Source: Spiroplasma cantharicola
Lineage (GTDB): Bacteria; Bacillota_I; Bacilli_A; Mycoplasmatales; Mycoplasmataceae
Direction: 5' to 3'
Assembly: GCF_001281045.1 (NCBI RefSeq)
Contig: NZ_CP012622.1
Location: 558,001 to 622,000, forward strand
DNA: 64,000 nucleotides
Shown piece by piece: positions 41,526 to 52,259 of the stretch; within the stretch, counting starts at the first letter, position 1; each line of letters opens with the position of its first letter. The position numbers and the translations under genes were made by a program. The notes beneath the pieces were generated by a model, which searched no databases, was not told the origin of the DNA, and was given only the letters and a program-made list of their open reading frames with translations.

Positions 41526-43028
41526 ATGAGCATAACAAATTTTACAAATTTTAAAGATGATTTAGCAGATCACTTAAGTTTAATGGCAAAAGAAATCAAA
41601 TTTTTACTTTATAAAGAGTTTAAAAATTATATTTTTAAACTAAAAATAAGTTCTTACACAGAAGTAAAAGAAAATTTTTTTACAAAAGCTTTTTGTGAAT
41701 TATCAACTTATTGCTATTTACAAAGTTTTGAATCTAAACTTCTAAATTCAAAAAATTATTTAATAGTAAAAGATTATTTAAAAAATTCAAAGAGAAAATT
41801 TTCAAAGCAGAATTTTGAAAATGTTGTTTTTATAACTGCTACTAAAGTATCTAAAAAAGACCCAGAAATTCAAGATGTTATTCATAAATTAACTGATGAA
41901 CTAAATGTAAATGTTACAATAAGAAATTTAGATTGATATAATAATCAACACTTTTTACAGTATGCTAAATTAGATAGAAAAGTTTCTTATTATCAAGAGC
42001 AATTAATAAAATTAATAAAAGTTTATGATAAAGAACTATTTGATAATTTATCAAATAATATTTTTGCTGGAACTAAAATAAGTTATAAAAATGAATGAAA
42101 TCAATTTTTAACAAAAAAAATTATAAACAGTTTAGATAAATTTCTTTATACACAATTTAATTATGATGAACTAAGATATCAAAATAAACTTGAAAAATTA
42201 AACGAGGTTATTAGCGAAGATACTATATATGTTTTTTTAAATAATGTTGAAGTGAAAGATAACTACAAAGCAACTTTGGTAAATGACTTAAAGTTCTTTG
42301 AAATTTTTATTAAAGATGACAGTCCTATTTTTACAATAGATAAAGATAATTTCTTTAGTTTATTAAAGCCATTATCTTTAAGAAATTTCAAAAATTTTAA
42401 TGAATTGATTAAATACTTATTTAAAAATAAAAAAAGAAATCCGACAACTGAGTTAACAACAGATACTTCAAAAACAACAGATACTTTAAATTGATATTGA
42501 AATAAAATTCTAGAAAATACAGATTCAAATGAAGAAAATAAGGATCTAAAAAAAGAAAATAAAAATTTAGAATCAGATGAAGAAAGAGATCTTGAAAAAA
42601 CAGTTACTTTTAATGCTCATGAAACTCTATCAGATTTATCAAATGATAATATTTTTGAAATTCAAGAAGATACACCAAATGATATTTTAAATGAAAATGA
42701 AATTCAAGAACCAATTAATAGCATAGTTGAAAAACCAATTTCAAAAGATAAAATAGAGAGATTTCAAAATTTTATAAAATTATACGAAGAAAATAAAAAT
42801 GAAATAGAATTATTAACAGATAATTATGACCAAGATAAATATTTAAATTTTAAAGAGTCTGTTAATAAAAAGGACATCTGAGATTTATCAAATTTTATTG
42901 ATAATAAATATGATGATTTAGTTTTTTATTTAAAAAATAAAAAAATATTGAAACAAGATTTAGTTAATTATGAAATTTTATATCAAAAAACAAAAAAATG
43001 TCTTGAAGAAAATGAATTATTAAAATAA
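41526..43028 (+). CDS. Large soluble protein of unknown function between nusB and xseA
   Basis: A 500-residue protein without signal or membrane helices. Residues 1-300 look folded and mixed (KDDLADHLSLMAKEIKFLLY; NVVFITATKVSKKDPEIQ). Residues 315-410 are an acidic Thr/Glu/Asn-rich linker. The last 90 residues are helical (KDKIERFQNFIKLYEENKN). The ATG follows AGAGGGTAC, 12 bases after nusB, so it belongs to the same transcript. It occupies the site where Bacillus has folD. Not recognised. Confidence 0.68.
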
Positions 43029-43058
43029 AAAAGTAGATGATAATTAAGAGGTGCTACT

Positions 43059-44327
43059 ATGACAGAAATGATCTTTAAAATTACAGACTTTACAGATATG
43101 TTAAAAGAATATCTTGAGAATTCAAATACTTTTAAAAATGTAAATGTAAAAGGAGAAGTTGCAAATTTAACTCTTAATAAAACAGGACATATTTATTTTT
43201 CGCTTAAAGATAGTCAAGCAAAAATTGATTGTGCGATTTGAAAAACTAATGCTAGTGTTTTTACTAATTTAAATATTCGAGAAGGAACTGAAGTAATTGC
43301 AAGAGGTTCTTTATCATATTATAAACCAACAGGAAAAATTACTTTTATAGTTTATGATGTGAGAGTTGATGGAGTTGGTGAACTTGCTCTTTTATATGAT
43401 AAAAGATATAAGGAGTTGCAAGAGCAAGGTTGATTTCTAGATGAATTTAAAAAACCAATTACTAAATTTCCAAACAATATAGGAATTGTAACAGCTGCAA
43501 CAGGAGATGCTATAAAAGATTTAATTACAACAATTAAAAGAAGATATCCTCCTGTAAATATATTTTTATTCCCTTCATTAGTTCAAGGTGATGGAGCAGC
43601 AAAAGATATAGCTAAAAAAATAAAACAAGCAAATAACTTTAAAATAAAAATTGATACTTTAATTGTTGGAAGAGGTGGGGGAAGTTACGAAGATCTTTGA
43701 TCATTTAATGAAATGGAAGTTCTTCAAGCAATTAAAGAAAGTGAAATACCAGTAATTAGTGGTGTTGGTCATGAACCAGATATAACTCTAGCAGATTATG
43801 TTTCTGATTTTAGAGCTTCCACACCAACAGCTGCAGGAGAAAAAGCTACTCCTGATACAGAGAGTGTATTGCAAGCTTTATCTACAAAAACAAATGACTT
43901 TGCTAAAGTATTAAAAAATAAAATAGAAAAAATTATTATAGAAGTTGATAACTTTTCAGCAAAGTTACAATTAAGTATAAAATCTAAATTTAATCAAATG
44001 ATAAATAACTTTAAAAATACTTCAATAAATTTTAATTCAATTATTATAAATAAACTAAATTTCATCAATACTAGTTTTGAAAATAATATTTTAATTTGAA
44101 AAAAAAGTTTAGCAAATAAATTAGAAAAAAATATTATAGAATTAAAAACTTATGAAGAAAAAATTGAATTACAAAGTCCTTATTTACCTTTATCAAAGGG
44201 ATATTCAATTTTAAAACAAGAAAATAAAGTTATTAGATCAGTTAAAGATGTATCAAAAAATCAACTTATTAATGCTGTATTAAAAGATGGAACTGTTAAT
44301 TTTAAATTAGAGGAAGGAAATGAATAA
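43059..44327 (+). CDS. xseA: Exodeoxyribonuclease VII large subunit
   Basis: Catalytic subunit of a single-strand DNA exonuclease; 422 residues. An N-terminal OB fold ([20 protein letters not shown] and IDCAIWKT) is followed by the nuclease domain with [34 protein letters not shown] (about residues 198-217) and [20 protein letters not shown] with AATPTAA-like ASTPTAAGE. The helical C-terminal arm ends with the [12 protein letters not shown] strand. Three TGA encode Trp. It overlaps xseB by 8 bases. Confidence 0.95.
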
Positions 44328-44532
44328 TATGAATAAAAAGAATTTTAATGAACTATTAGACGAAATTAAAAATATTTCAAATAAATTAAATGACTCAAAT
44401 ACATCAATGGAAGATTCAATTGAATTATTTAAAAAAGGAACTGATATGATTAAGGAAGCTAAAGAACAACTAACTAATCTTGAAGGTGAAGTTAAAAAAG
44501 TTTTAGATAACAATGAAGTAACAAATTTTTAA
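44320..44532 (+). CDS. xseB: Exodeoxyribonuclease VII small subunit
   Basis: A 70-residue helical partner of XseA. NFNELLDEIKNISNKLNDSN and SMEDSIELFKKGTDMIKEAK match the two-helix family pattern. The start could be the ATG at 44320, within xseA after AGAGG, or the ATG at 44329. A terminator follows directly, so the transcript probably ends here. Confidence 0.92.
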   Translation: MNNMNKKNFNELLDEIKNISNKLNDSNTSMEDSIELFKKGTDMIKEAKEQLTNLEGEVKKVLDNNEVTNF

Positions 44533-44557
44533 AAATCTGGTTTAATAACCAGATTTT
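44532..44557. terminator. Bidirectional terminator between xseB and the nagB-like gene
   Basis: AAAATCTGGTT (44532-44542) and AACCAGATTTT (44547-44557) are perfect 11-bp arms with a four-base loop. Both convergent stop codons lie at its edges. Confidence 0.8.
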
Positions 44558-45275
44558 ATTTTTTTGCAATTTTGTTTGCATCTTCGTCAATAATTAAATT
44601 GAAATAAGGGTGTAATGTTAGTATTGTAGAGGGAATATCTTCAACAACCGGACCATTTAATAACTGATCAATAATTTCTGCTTTATTTTCTCCATTAGCA
44701 ATCATAATAATATTTTTTGTTGCCATTATTTCTCTAGGCCCCATAGTTACATATTCGTCATGAAATAAGTTATTATCTAATTTTGGAACGCTGATATTAT
44801 TTTCCAAATCCTTATTTTTAATTAATCTTGTTTTATCTCCAAATTTTGTAACTCCAGATAAATTTCCACAAAAATGACCATCAATGCCAATACCTAACAA
44901 AACTAAATCTAAACCTCCATCAGTTTCCAATTGTTTAATGTGTTCCTTTCAATTTAATATATTCATTTTATGAATATTTCCTTCATCTATTTTTGTCAAT
45001 GAATAAAATATTCTTTCTAAATCATCAATAGTAATACCCTTTGAAAGATCATTTTTATAAGGAATCTCATCAAAATTGTAAAAGTGAATTCTTTCTAATT
45101 CATTAATTTTATCTAAGTTACTTATTAATTTTTTATAAAATAGCAAAGGAGTTTTTCCTCCAGTTAAAGCAACGTTGATTCTTTTTTTATGTTCATCTTT
45201 GTTAATAATATCAATAAATAGTTCTAAAGCCTTATTACTCATATCTTCATAATTTTTTGTTGTAATAACTCTCAT
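44556..45275 (-). CDS. nagB: Glucosamine-6-phosphate deaminase-like protein (NagB / sugar-phosphate isomerase family)
   Basis: A 239-residue protein. VALTGGKTPLLFYKKL (about residues 36-51), FYNFDEIPY (about 65-73), LVLLGIGIDGHFCGNLSG (about 133) and EYVTMGPREIMATKNIIMIA (about 175-194) follow the NagB layout. The family's GIG-DGH-AFNEPG loop, which carries the catalytic Glu, reads GIDGHFCGNLSG instead, so substrate or chemistry may differ. In context it would complete GlcNAc use together with nagA. It interrupts the xseB-dxs synteny on the opposite strand, suggesting insertion. Confidence 0.78.
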
Positions 45276-45325
45276 TTTTTTAAAATCCTTTCTTATAAAA
45301 ATATTTTAGAATAAGTTATTGTATA

Positions 45326-45381
45326 TTTACTTTCCAAAAAGGAAAGTAAATAATAAAAAACCCAAACAATTTGGGTTTTTA
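45326..45381. promoter_or_regulatory. Two inverted repeats in the divergent nagB-like/dxs-like control region
   Basis: TTTACTTTCC and GGAAAGTAAA (45326-45350) form a perfect 10-bp inverted repeat around AAAAA. A second hairpin, AAAAACCCAAA/TTTGGGTTTTT, lies at about 45356-45380 and looks like a terminator with T-run towards dxs. No gene transcribes into it from either side, so operator or attenuator roles are more likely than gene-end termination. Confidence 0.5.
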
Positions 45382-45418
45382 TAGACTCAATATTGTAAAA
45401 TAAGATAGGTGAAAAGAA

Positions 45419-47053
45419 ATGAAATTAATAGACTTAAAAAATTTTAAAGATTTATATCAACTGAAAGATAATGAAAATTTAAAACAACTAGCACAAGAAA
45501 TTAGATTTTTTTTAAATGACTTTGTAAAAAAAAATAAAGGTCATATTGGAAGTAATCTTGGAGTTGTTGAATTAACATTATCAATTTTAGTCTATTATAA
45601 TCTAGATAATTCAATTGTCTTATTTGATACAGGTCATCAATCTCATGTTTATAAACTTTTAATTCATGGAATTAAAAAATTTAATACATTAAAAAAGTTT
45701 AAAGGTTTAAGTAATTTTCAAGAAATTCAAGAATCAGAACATGATTGAATTAGTACAGGACATAGTTCAACTTCAATTGCCTATCAATTTGGTTATGCAT
45801 TGGCTAGTAATAAGGAAAACATTATTTCAATTATAGGAGATGCTGCTTTTTTAGGTTCATATACATTACCAGGTTTAATTAATTTACAAAATACAAATAA
45901 AAAAACAATTACAATATTAAATGATAATAATCAAGCAATTGGAGAAAATTCAATAAAGATAAAAGATATGAAAATGTATATTGAATCTTTGGGTCTAAAA
46001 TACATTAAATGTAATGATGGAAATAATTTTGACCAATTATTTAGTGCCTTTGATCAAGCAAAAAAAGAAACTAAACATGTTTTTATTCATTGTATTACTA
46101 AAAAAGCCTTGGGATATAGTGGTGAAGAAATTTTATTTGAAAATCATTCTCTAGAAGCGATAATTCCAAATAATTATTCTAAGCTAGTATCTAGTGAATT
46201 AGAAAAATACTTTACAAAAAATGATTATTTAGTTTGTCCAGCAATGATAAGTTCTTCAAATTTTAATAATCTAAAAAATAAATTCAATCAAAATGTAATT
46301 GATGTAGGAATCAATGAAGAATTTAGTGTTCTAACAGCTTGTGCAATTGCAAATACAAGTAAAAAAACATTTATATCAATTTATTCAACGTTTTTTCAAA
46401 GGATTTTTGATCAATTAGTTCACGATGTTTTTAGAAATAATCTTGCAATTACTTTTTTAATTGATAGGGGAGGTTTAAGTTATGGTGGGGGAGTTAGTCA
46501 TCATGGAATTTATGATTTATCTCTTATTAATAACTTTAATCAAGCAATAGTTTGTCAACCATATAGCATAAATGATTTGAAACAGATGGTTAAACAAGCT
46601 TATATAACAAACAATAAGCAGTTTTTTTTGAGATATGAAAATCTAGAAGCAATTGAAGATGGTTCAAATTCCCAATTTGAAATAGGTGAATGAGAAGAGT
46701 TAATTTTTAATAAAACAAATTCCACTACTTTAATTAGTTATGGAAATGTACTTAATGAATTTAAAGAATATATAGAAAAAAATAAATTAAATATTAATTT
46801 AATAAATGCTCGATATATTAATCCAATTGATACAAAGTTAATAAATAAACATTTAAATAATAAAATTTATGTTTATGAACAAGTTATTAATAAAAATAAT
46901 TTATTTACAAATATTAAAAATAAATATAATAATTTTAATATTTATAACTTTTCATTTGATAAAATTAATATAAAGCATGGTGAAAAAGAATTATTATTAA
47001 AGGATTTAGAAATGGATGTTGAATCCATTATAAAGAAAATATTAGGAGTGTAA
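45419..47053 (+). CDS. dxs: 1-deoxy-D-xylulose-5-phosphate synthase-like thiamine enzyme
   Basis: A 544-residue ThDP enzyme, about 80 residues shorter than typical DXS. KGHIGSNLGVVELTL (about residues 40-54), DTGHQSHVYKLL, TGHSSTSIAYQFGYALA and the ThDP motif GDAAFLG...NDNNQAIGEN are DXS features, as are the catalytic Glu in VGINEEFSVL (about 299) and IYSTFFQRIFDQLVHDV. The family's D-R-A-G-x-x-G-x-D-G-x-T-H-H-G reads DRGGLSYGGGVSHHG. Located where dxs lies in Bacillus. No other MEP-pathway gene is in the window; the reaction is inferred. Confidence 0.82.
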
Positions 47054-47057
47054 GAAT

Positions 47058-47849
47058 ATGGAAAATATAATTGATAAAAATTATTTTTTAGACAAAGTTT
47101 CAAAAGACAAAGAAATAGTTGATTTACTCCATAAGCAAACTAGTAAAGAAAACATTGAATTTTTTGAGCATTTAAAAGAATTAAGAAGAATTTTACATTT
47201 AAAAACACAAACTGATAAGAAAATTTTATTTGAATATGAGAAATTAATAGTTATTCCAACAGGATCAGAAGATACTTTAGTAAAGGAATTAAATAAATTC
47301 AATAAAGAAATATATGCTAATTTACCTGAGCATTATATTTTAGAGTTTGAAAAAGATGAAAATATAAAAAATACTAGTAGTAATAACTTAGAAAAAGCAT
47401 ATCAAAAAAATTTAAATCCAATTGTTGAAAAAACAATTCAGGATTTTGGAGATTCAATTTCAAGTGAATCAAATCCAAATGATTTTATAGATAATTTATT
47501 AAAAGATGAAACTTATGAGTCTGAAATTATTAAAAATAGTAGAGAGATTTATGTAGATTCAAATGAAGAAAAAAATAAAATGCTTTTAGATATTAGAGAC
47601 TCTTTAAAAAAAGGAAACTATAATAAATTAAATTTAACAAAACCTTTTTCATTATCAACAACAAAATATATGAAAAAACTTGAAGCTTTAAAAAAAGGTT
47701 TTGAAGATACTTATGGTAGTGAATTATTTAAAAAAGTAAGTTTGTGAGTACATAAAGAAAATCAACTGTATGAAAATATTGATAGAAATAAAAAAATAAA
47801 TAATTTAAAAGCAGAAAAAATTAAATTAAAAAAGAAAAAAAGGATTTAA
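47058..47849 (+). CDS. Soluble Lys/Glu/Asn-rich protein of unknown function
   Basis: A 263-residue protein with no signal. The N-terminal 110 residues are helical and charged (SKENIEFFEHLKELRRILHL), the middle is an Asn/Ser linker, and the tail ends KIKLKKKKRI, a strongly basic stretch that could bind nucleic acid. It starts 4 bases after the dxs-like gene and precedes the TlyA-family gene by 25, so it is in that operon. One TGA Trp near residue 230. Confidence 0.65.
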
Positions 47850-47874
47850 AAAATTATTTTAAGGAGATTGCTCT

Positions 47875-48696
47875 ATGAAAAAAAGACTTGATCAAATTTT
47901 ATTAGATTTGCAATTGTCAGAAAACAGAAATAAGGCTAGGGGATTTATAATTGATGGTAAAGTTTTAGTTAATGATGAAAAAATAACTAAACCTGGAACA
48001 CTATTTGATCAGGAAAAAGTAAAAATTAAAATAACTAAACAAGAAAATGAATTTGTAAGTAGAGCAGGTAATAAACTACAAAAAGCAATTAAATATTGAA
48101 ATATTAATATTGAGAATAAAGTTTGTCTAGATATTGGTTCTTCAACTGGTGGTTTTACTGATTGTTGTTTACAACATAAGGCAAAATATGTCTATGCAGT
48201 TGATGTGGGTACTAATCAATTGGATTGAAAATTAAGAAGTAATGAAAAGGTTAAATCTTTAGAAAAAACAAATTTTAGAAATGTAAATAAAAGTTTTTTT
48301 GAAAAAGAAATTAATTTTTTTTGTTGTGATGTTAGTTTTATTTCTGTTGAAAAAATTCTTTTACCTTTAAAAGATATAGTAAATGAAAATGTAACAGGAA
48401 TTATTTTAATTAAACCTCAATTTGAGTCAGATCGTGAAGATGTTAAAAATGGAAAAATTAATTCAAAAGAAGGACATATTAAAGCAATTAAAAGAGTTAT
48501 TAACTATTGTAATCAAAATCTTTTTTCTATAATCGATCTTAATTGATCGCCAATACTTGGTAGTAAGAAAAAAAATATTGAATATTTGTGTTATATTAAA
48601 AAAATAAATGAGTTGCAAAATAGCTTTAATATAAATTTAATTGAGCAATTGGTAAATGAATGTTGGGAGTTTTTTGAAAATAATGGAGAAGAATAA
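47875..48696 (+). CDS. TlyA/YqxC-family rRNA methyltransferase
   Basis: A 273-residue protein. The N-terminal S4 RNA-binding domain is MKKRLDQILLDLQLSENRNK with ARGFIIDGKVLVN, followed by FVSRAGNKLQKAI, the family junction. The FtsJ-like methyltransferase domain has VCLDIGSSTGGFTDCCLQ (SAM motif I, about residues 83-100), DVSFISVEKILLPL and IILIKPQFESDRE. Members 2'-O-methylate rRNA (TlyA) or are uncharacterised (YqxC). Its position after dxs is the Bacillus order. It uses both TGA and one TGG for Trp. Overlaps dinB by 14 bases. Confidence 0.88.
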
Positions 48697-49996
48697 GAAA
48701 GTAATTTTTCTTTTAGATATGGATGCTTTTTTTGCAAGTTGTCATATGGCAAAAGATCCAAGTCTTAGAAATAAAAATGTTGTAGTTGCTTCGCCAAATC
48801 GAAGAGCAATTGTAACTACAGCAAGTTATAATGCAAGAAAATTTGGAATAAGAGCAGGTACACCAGTTTTTAAAGCATTGGAAATGTGTAAAGACCTTTA
48901 CATTGCAAATTCAGATTTTAGTTTATATATTGACTATTCAGAAAAAGTTTTTGATATTATTTATAATAATTTTACAAAAAGTTTTGAAGTTGCTTCAATT
49001 GATGAATGTTATATTGATATGACAAAAACGTGAAAAAAATTTGGCACAGTTAAAAATGCAGCTCAGGCAATTATAGATATGATTTATAAAGAAACTGGTT
49101 TAACTTGTTCAATTGGAATTAGTACTAATAAATTTTTAGCAAAAACATGTGTTGATTTTAATAAGCCAAAAGGAATTTCCTTTTTATTAGAAGAAGAAAT
49201 TGAAGAAAAGCTTTGACCAATGAAAGTTGAAAAAATGTTTATGATAGGTCCAGCAACTCAAAAAATTCTTAATCAAAATAATATCTCAACAATAAGAGAT
49301 TTAGCACTTCATGATTTAAATTTTTTAATTGAAATATTAGGAAAAAGGGGAATGACGCTTTGATATTGAGCTAATGGTAAAGGTAATGACGAAGTAACAA
49401 GAGAAGCTAGTGAATTTAAATCAATTGGCAATGAATTAACTTTGAATTTTACAACAACTAATCATGAAGAGATTGAAGAAATAATATATGAGTTAAGTTT
49501 AAAAATTGCAGATAGAGCCAAAAAAAGATTTCTACAAGGTAAGACTATTACAATAGTTGTTAAATATTTAGATGATAATACAAGTGAATTTTATAATGAT
49601 AAGTTAAGAAAAAAGCATATTACAAAACAAGAATCAGTTCAAGAACTTACAAATGATCCAGAAATAATTTATTCTGTTGCAAAGCAATGTTTTTATGAAT
49701 TATGAACTGGTCAACCAATATTATTGTTAGGAGTTAGAATAAGTAATTTAGCAAATCAAATTGAACAAACAAAACAGTTATCAATTGATGAAATAGATTT
49801 ATATGAAGGTATTGACTATAGTGAAGTTGAAAAAGTTATTTATAATTTAAATTTAAAATTTGGAAAAGATAAAATTTTTACTGGCGATAAATTACTAAAA
49901 TATATTGAGAAAAATGTAGTTCAATCTAAGTTTTTAAAAAATGACGATGTTCATATTTCAAATGAGCAAATGATTAATAAATGAAAAAATAAATAG
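48683..49996 (+). CDS. dinB: Y-family DNA polymerase (DNA polymerase IV / UmuC-like)
   Basis: Translesion DNA polymerase of 437 residues. IFLLDMDAFFASC (about residues 9-21) has the first catalytic Asp and the Phe steric gate, and EVASIDECYIDM (about 105-116) has the other acidic pair. LTCSIGISTNKFLAKTCVDF and KPKGISFL follow, then the HhH 'FMIGPATQKIL' and the C-terminal little-finger domain. Seven or so TGA are Trp. The start ATG at 48683 lies within the preceding gene. Errors made by it could drive variation. Confidence 0.9.
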
Positions 49997-50007
49997 GGGG
50001 TATAAAA

Positions 50008-50622
50008 ATGAAATATCGAATTGATGATTTAATCTTGGAATTACATTCAATCCATAATCAATTAAATAAATTTTTATTTTCCAATACCCTCTTGCAAGTT
50101 AAAATAAATATTGAAACTAGTAAAAGAAAAAGTAGACTAACCTTAGGTCACTTTGATACAGCAAAGGATTGATCAGATAATTTGAATCAAATAACTATCT
50201 GAACTTTAGCTTTAAATGGAGATTATTTAAACATCATAGGGGTGCTTGTTCATGAAATGGTACATCAATATAATTTTGAAAGAAATATTAAAGATGTTGA
50301 AAATAATCAAAGACATAATAAGCATTTTAAAAAAATTTGTGAAGAGGTGGCTATGCTCACTGTTGCTAAAAATTCTAGACGTGGATTTTCATCTACTTCC
50401 CCTTCACAAGAACTTGTGAAATTTATTGAAAATGAACTTGATTTTAACAAAGACCTATTCACATCTTTAATGCATAAAGATGCTATTAATTATCATCCAA
50501 AAGGTTATAATAAAAGTAATAAGTATCTTTGTAAAGGTTGCGATACTATTATAAACAATTCAAGAGAAGTGACACTAAATATTAAATGTATGGACTGCAA
50601 TATAATGTTTGAAATATTATAA
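50008..50622 (+). CDS. SprT-like zinc metalloprotease-domain protein
   Basis: A 204-residue protein. GVLVHEMVHQYNFE (about residues 76-89) is the HExxH motif, and the third zinc ligand is likely in NKHFKKICEEV (about 107-117). A C-terminal zinc ribbon KYLCKGCDTIINNS...IKCMDCN (about 172-199) completes the SprT architecture. SprT/Spartan relatives cut DNA-protein crosslinks; adjacency to dinB supports a DNA-damage role, which remains inference. AGGGGG lies before the ATG. Three TGA are Trp. Confidence 0.83.
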
Positions 50623-50623
50623 A

Positions 50624-50652
50624 AAAGTGCATATTGTAATATGCACTTTTTT
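50624..50652 (+). terminator. Terminator of the tlyA-dinB-sprT unit
   Basis: AAAGTGCATAT (50624-50634) and ATATGCACTTT (50639-50649) with a four-base loop, followed by T residues. Confidence 0.85.
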
Positions 50653-50745
50653 ATAAAAACACAATATTTGCCTTTACTTGGTACCTAATAATGTTAAAAT
50701 TGAATTATATCTTTACTTTGAAAAATAGATTATACGGAGGTTTTT

Positions 50746-51606
50746 ATGTCAGGAATTGTACCAAAGTTTTGCCCTACTCACTTAAAAATTCATACTTGTG
50801 AATTACAGAATGTCTTTAATAAAAACAAAGTTATTCATGAAGGACTTAACGCCAAAATTAGACGAATGCATGGTATTCAAACTGAAGAAGAAATTGCTCA
50901 AAGTAATCTAAAACAAAAAGATGCTCCAGGTAGTATCGGTGATATTTTATCAAAAGCAAAAGTTCGAATTGAAGAAGAAAAAGAAAAAATTGCCAAACTT
51001 CCTCATAATGAAGAACCTGAGACAAAAGTAGTTAACAATGATGAAATAAATGATAGAATTGCCAATTTAAAAGCAAAAATGGCTGAAAATAACCAATCAC
51101 CTTCTAATACTTCATCTGATCTTCAAACAGTTATTGAAAATGCTCAAAACTATCAGAGTAATCACCCAGAAACTCAATATGAAGCTCCTAAAAGAGCAAA
51201 TCAAGGTAAAACCAATGGTAGAATACTACCAAGAGCAAATCGACCCCATATAACGTCTAAAAGTGCTGATTTAGTAGCAAATAATACTACTAAATCAGCA
51301 AAAATCAAGCAAACTTCAATAAAAAAAGATATTGATGAAAGAATGTTTACTCAAGAAGAAACTCAAGAATTAATTCAACTAGCTGTAAAAGAAGCTTTAA
51401 AACAAGTTGGATTAATAAAAAATGATAAAATAAAGAAAAAACCAACTACTAAAAAGTTAACCAATAAAACTAAAACTTCCACTGTTGCTAAAAAAGCAAC
51501 TAATAAAAAAGTGTCTACTAAAACTAAGGAATCAGCAATTGTTAAAAAGCAAAGTAATAAAAAACCTACTGTAACCAAAAAAGTTATTTCAAAAAAGAAT
51601 AAATAA
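50746..51606 (+). CDS. Protein with a histone-like Lys/Thr-rich C-terminal tail
   Basis: A 286-residue soluble protein. The N terminus FCPTHLKIHTCELQNVFN has a Cys/His cluster that could bind metal. The middle is a helical and disordered Asn/Gln region. From about residue 235 the tail is almost only Lys, Thr, Ser and Ala in KKPTTKK and KKATNKK-like repeats, resembling eukaryotic histone H1 tails and the extensions of some bacterial nucleoid proteins. DNA or RNA binding is inferred. No Trp. A strong AGGAGG-like ACGGAGG site precedes the ATG. Confidence 0.72.
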   Translation: MSGIVPKFCPTHLKIHTCELQNVFNKNKVIHEGLNAKIRRMHGIQTEEEIAQSNLKQKDAPGSIGDILSKAKVRIEEEKEKIAKLPHNEEPETKVVNNDEINDRIANLKAKMAENNQSPSNTSSDLQTVIENAQNYQSNHPETQYEAPKRANQGKTNGRILPRANRPHITSKSADLVANNTTKSAKIKQTSIKKDIDERMFTQEETQELIQLAVKEALKQVGLIKNDKIKKKPTTKKLTNKTKTSTVAKKATNKKVSTKTKESAIVKKQSNKKPTVTKKVISKKNK

Positions 51607-51634
51607 AATCAAGATGTCAATCTTGATTTTATTT
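51605..51634. terminator. Terminator between convergent genes
   Basis: AAAATCAAGAT (51605-51615) and ATCTTGATTTT (51620-51630) with a four-base loop, then TATTT. Confidence 0.8.
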
Positions 51635-51659
51635 ATAATTATTTTCTTTAAAATATCTA

Positions 51660-52235
51660 TTATCCCTCTTCAATTAATTTAATTAAATTATCAATTTCTT
51701 TAAAAAATTTACTTTTACTTTGATTATTTTTCAAAATATAATCAAATTTAGTTTTTTTAAGTTTTTTTAGTTGAAAAGCTGTAATAGATTCAATTTCTTC
51801 CAATTCCCTATTATCTCGTTTTTTTACAATTTTTACTCTTTGATCATTTTCCATTACTAATAATATTTTTTTATCAAATTTTACATTAATTCCACTTATA
51901 ACTGCAGCTTCAACAAAAATTAGTTCTGCGTCTTTTTCATAAGCAATAATTTTATTAATTTCTTTTGAAATTAATGGTCAAGCAATTTTCGTAAATTTTT
52001 CGTTTAATTTATGATTGTTAAATAAAAATCCTCTTAAAATTGATCTATTAATTTTATTTTCACTTATTGCCTCTGGCATAAATTTTTTAATAAAATTTAA
52101 AATTTTAACATCATAAAGAATGTCTTTAGAAACCTTATCTGCTTCTATAACTTTTATTTTGGGATTTTTAATTAAATATTCCAACATAGTTGTTTTACCT
52201 GTACCAATAAAACCACTAACTCCTATTATTTTCAT
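51660..52235 (-). CDS. coaE: Dephospho-CoA kinase
   Basis: Last step of coenzyme A synthesis; 191 residues. The P-loop is GVSGFIGTGKTTM (residues 5-17), VIEADKVSKDI holds the conserved Asp, and WPLISKEINK, ELIFVEAAVI and VMENDQRVKIVKKRD are family segments. The ATG at 52235 follows AAGAGGTG; a GTG upstream is less likely. One TGA Trp. It follows the 569-residue membrane protein by 24 bases and is probably cotranscribed. Confidence 0.9.
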
Positions 52236-52259
52236 TAAAAACACCTCTTTTAATTAATT

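Noticed and set aside
45356-45380. Ordinary gene-end terminator before the dxs-like gene
   Set aside because: Both flanking genes are transcribed away from it, so there is no incoming transcript to stop; listed instead as a control-region hairpin.
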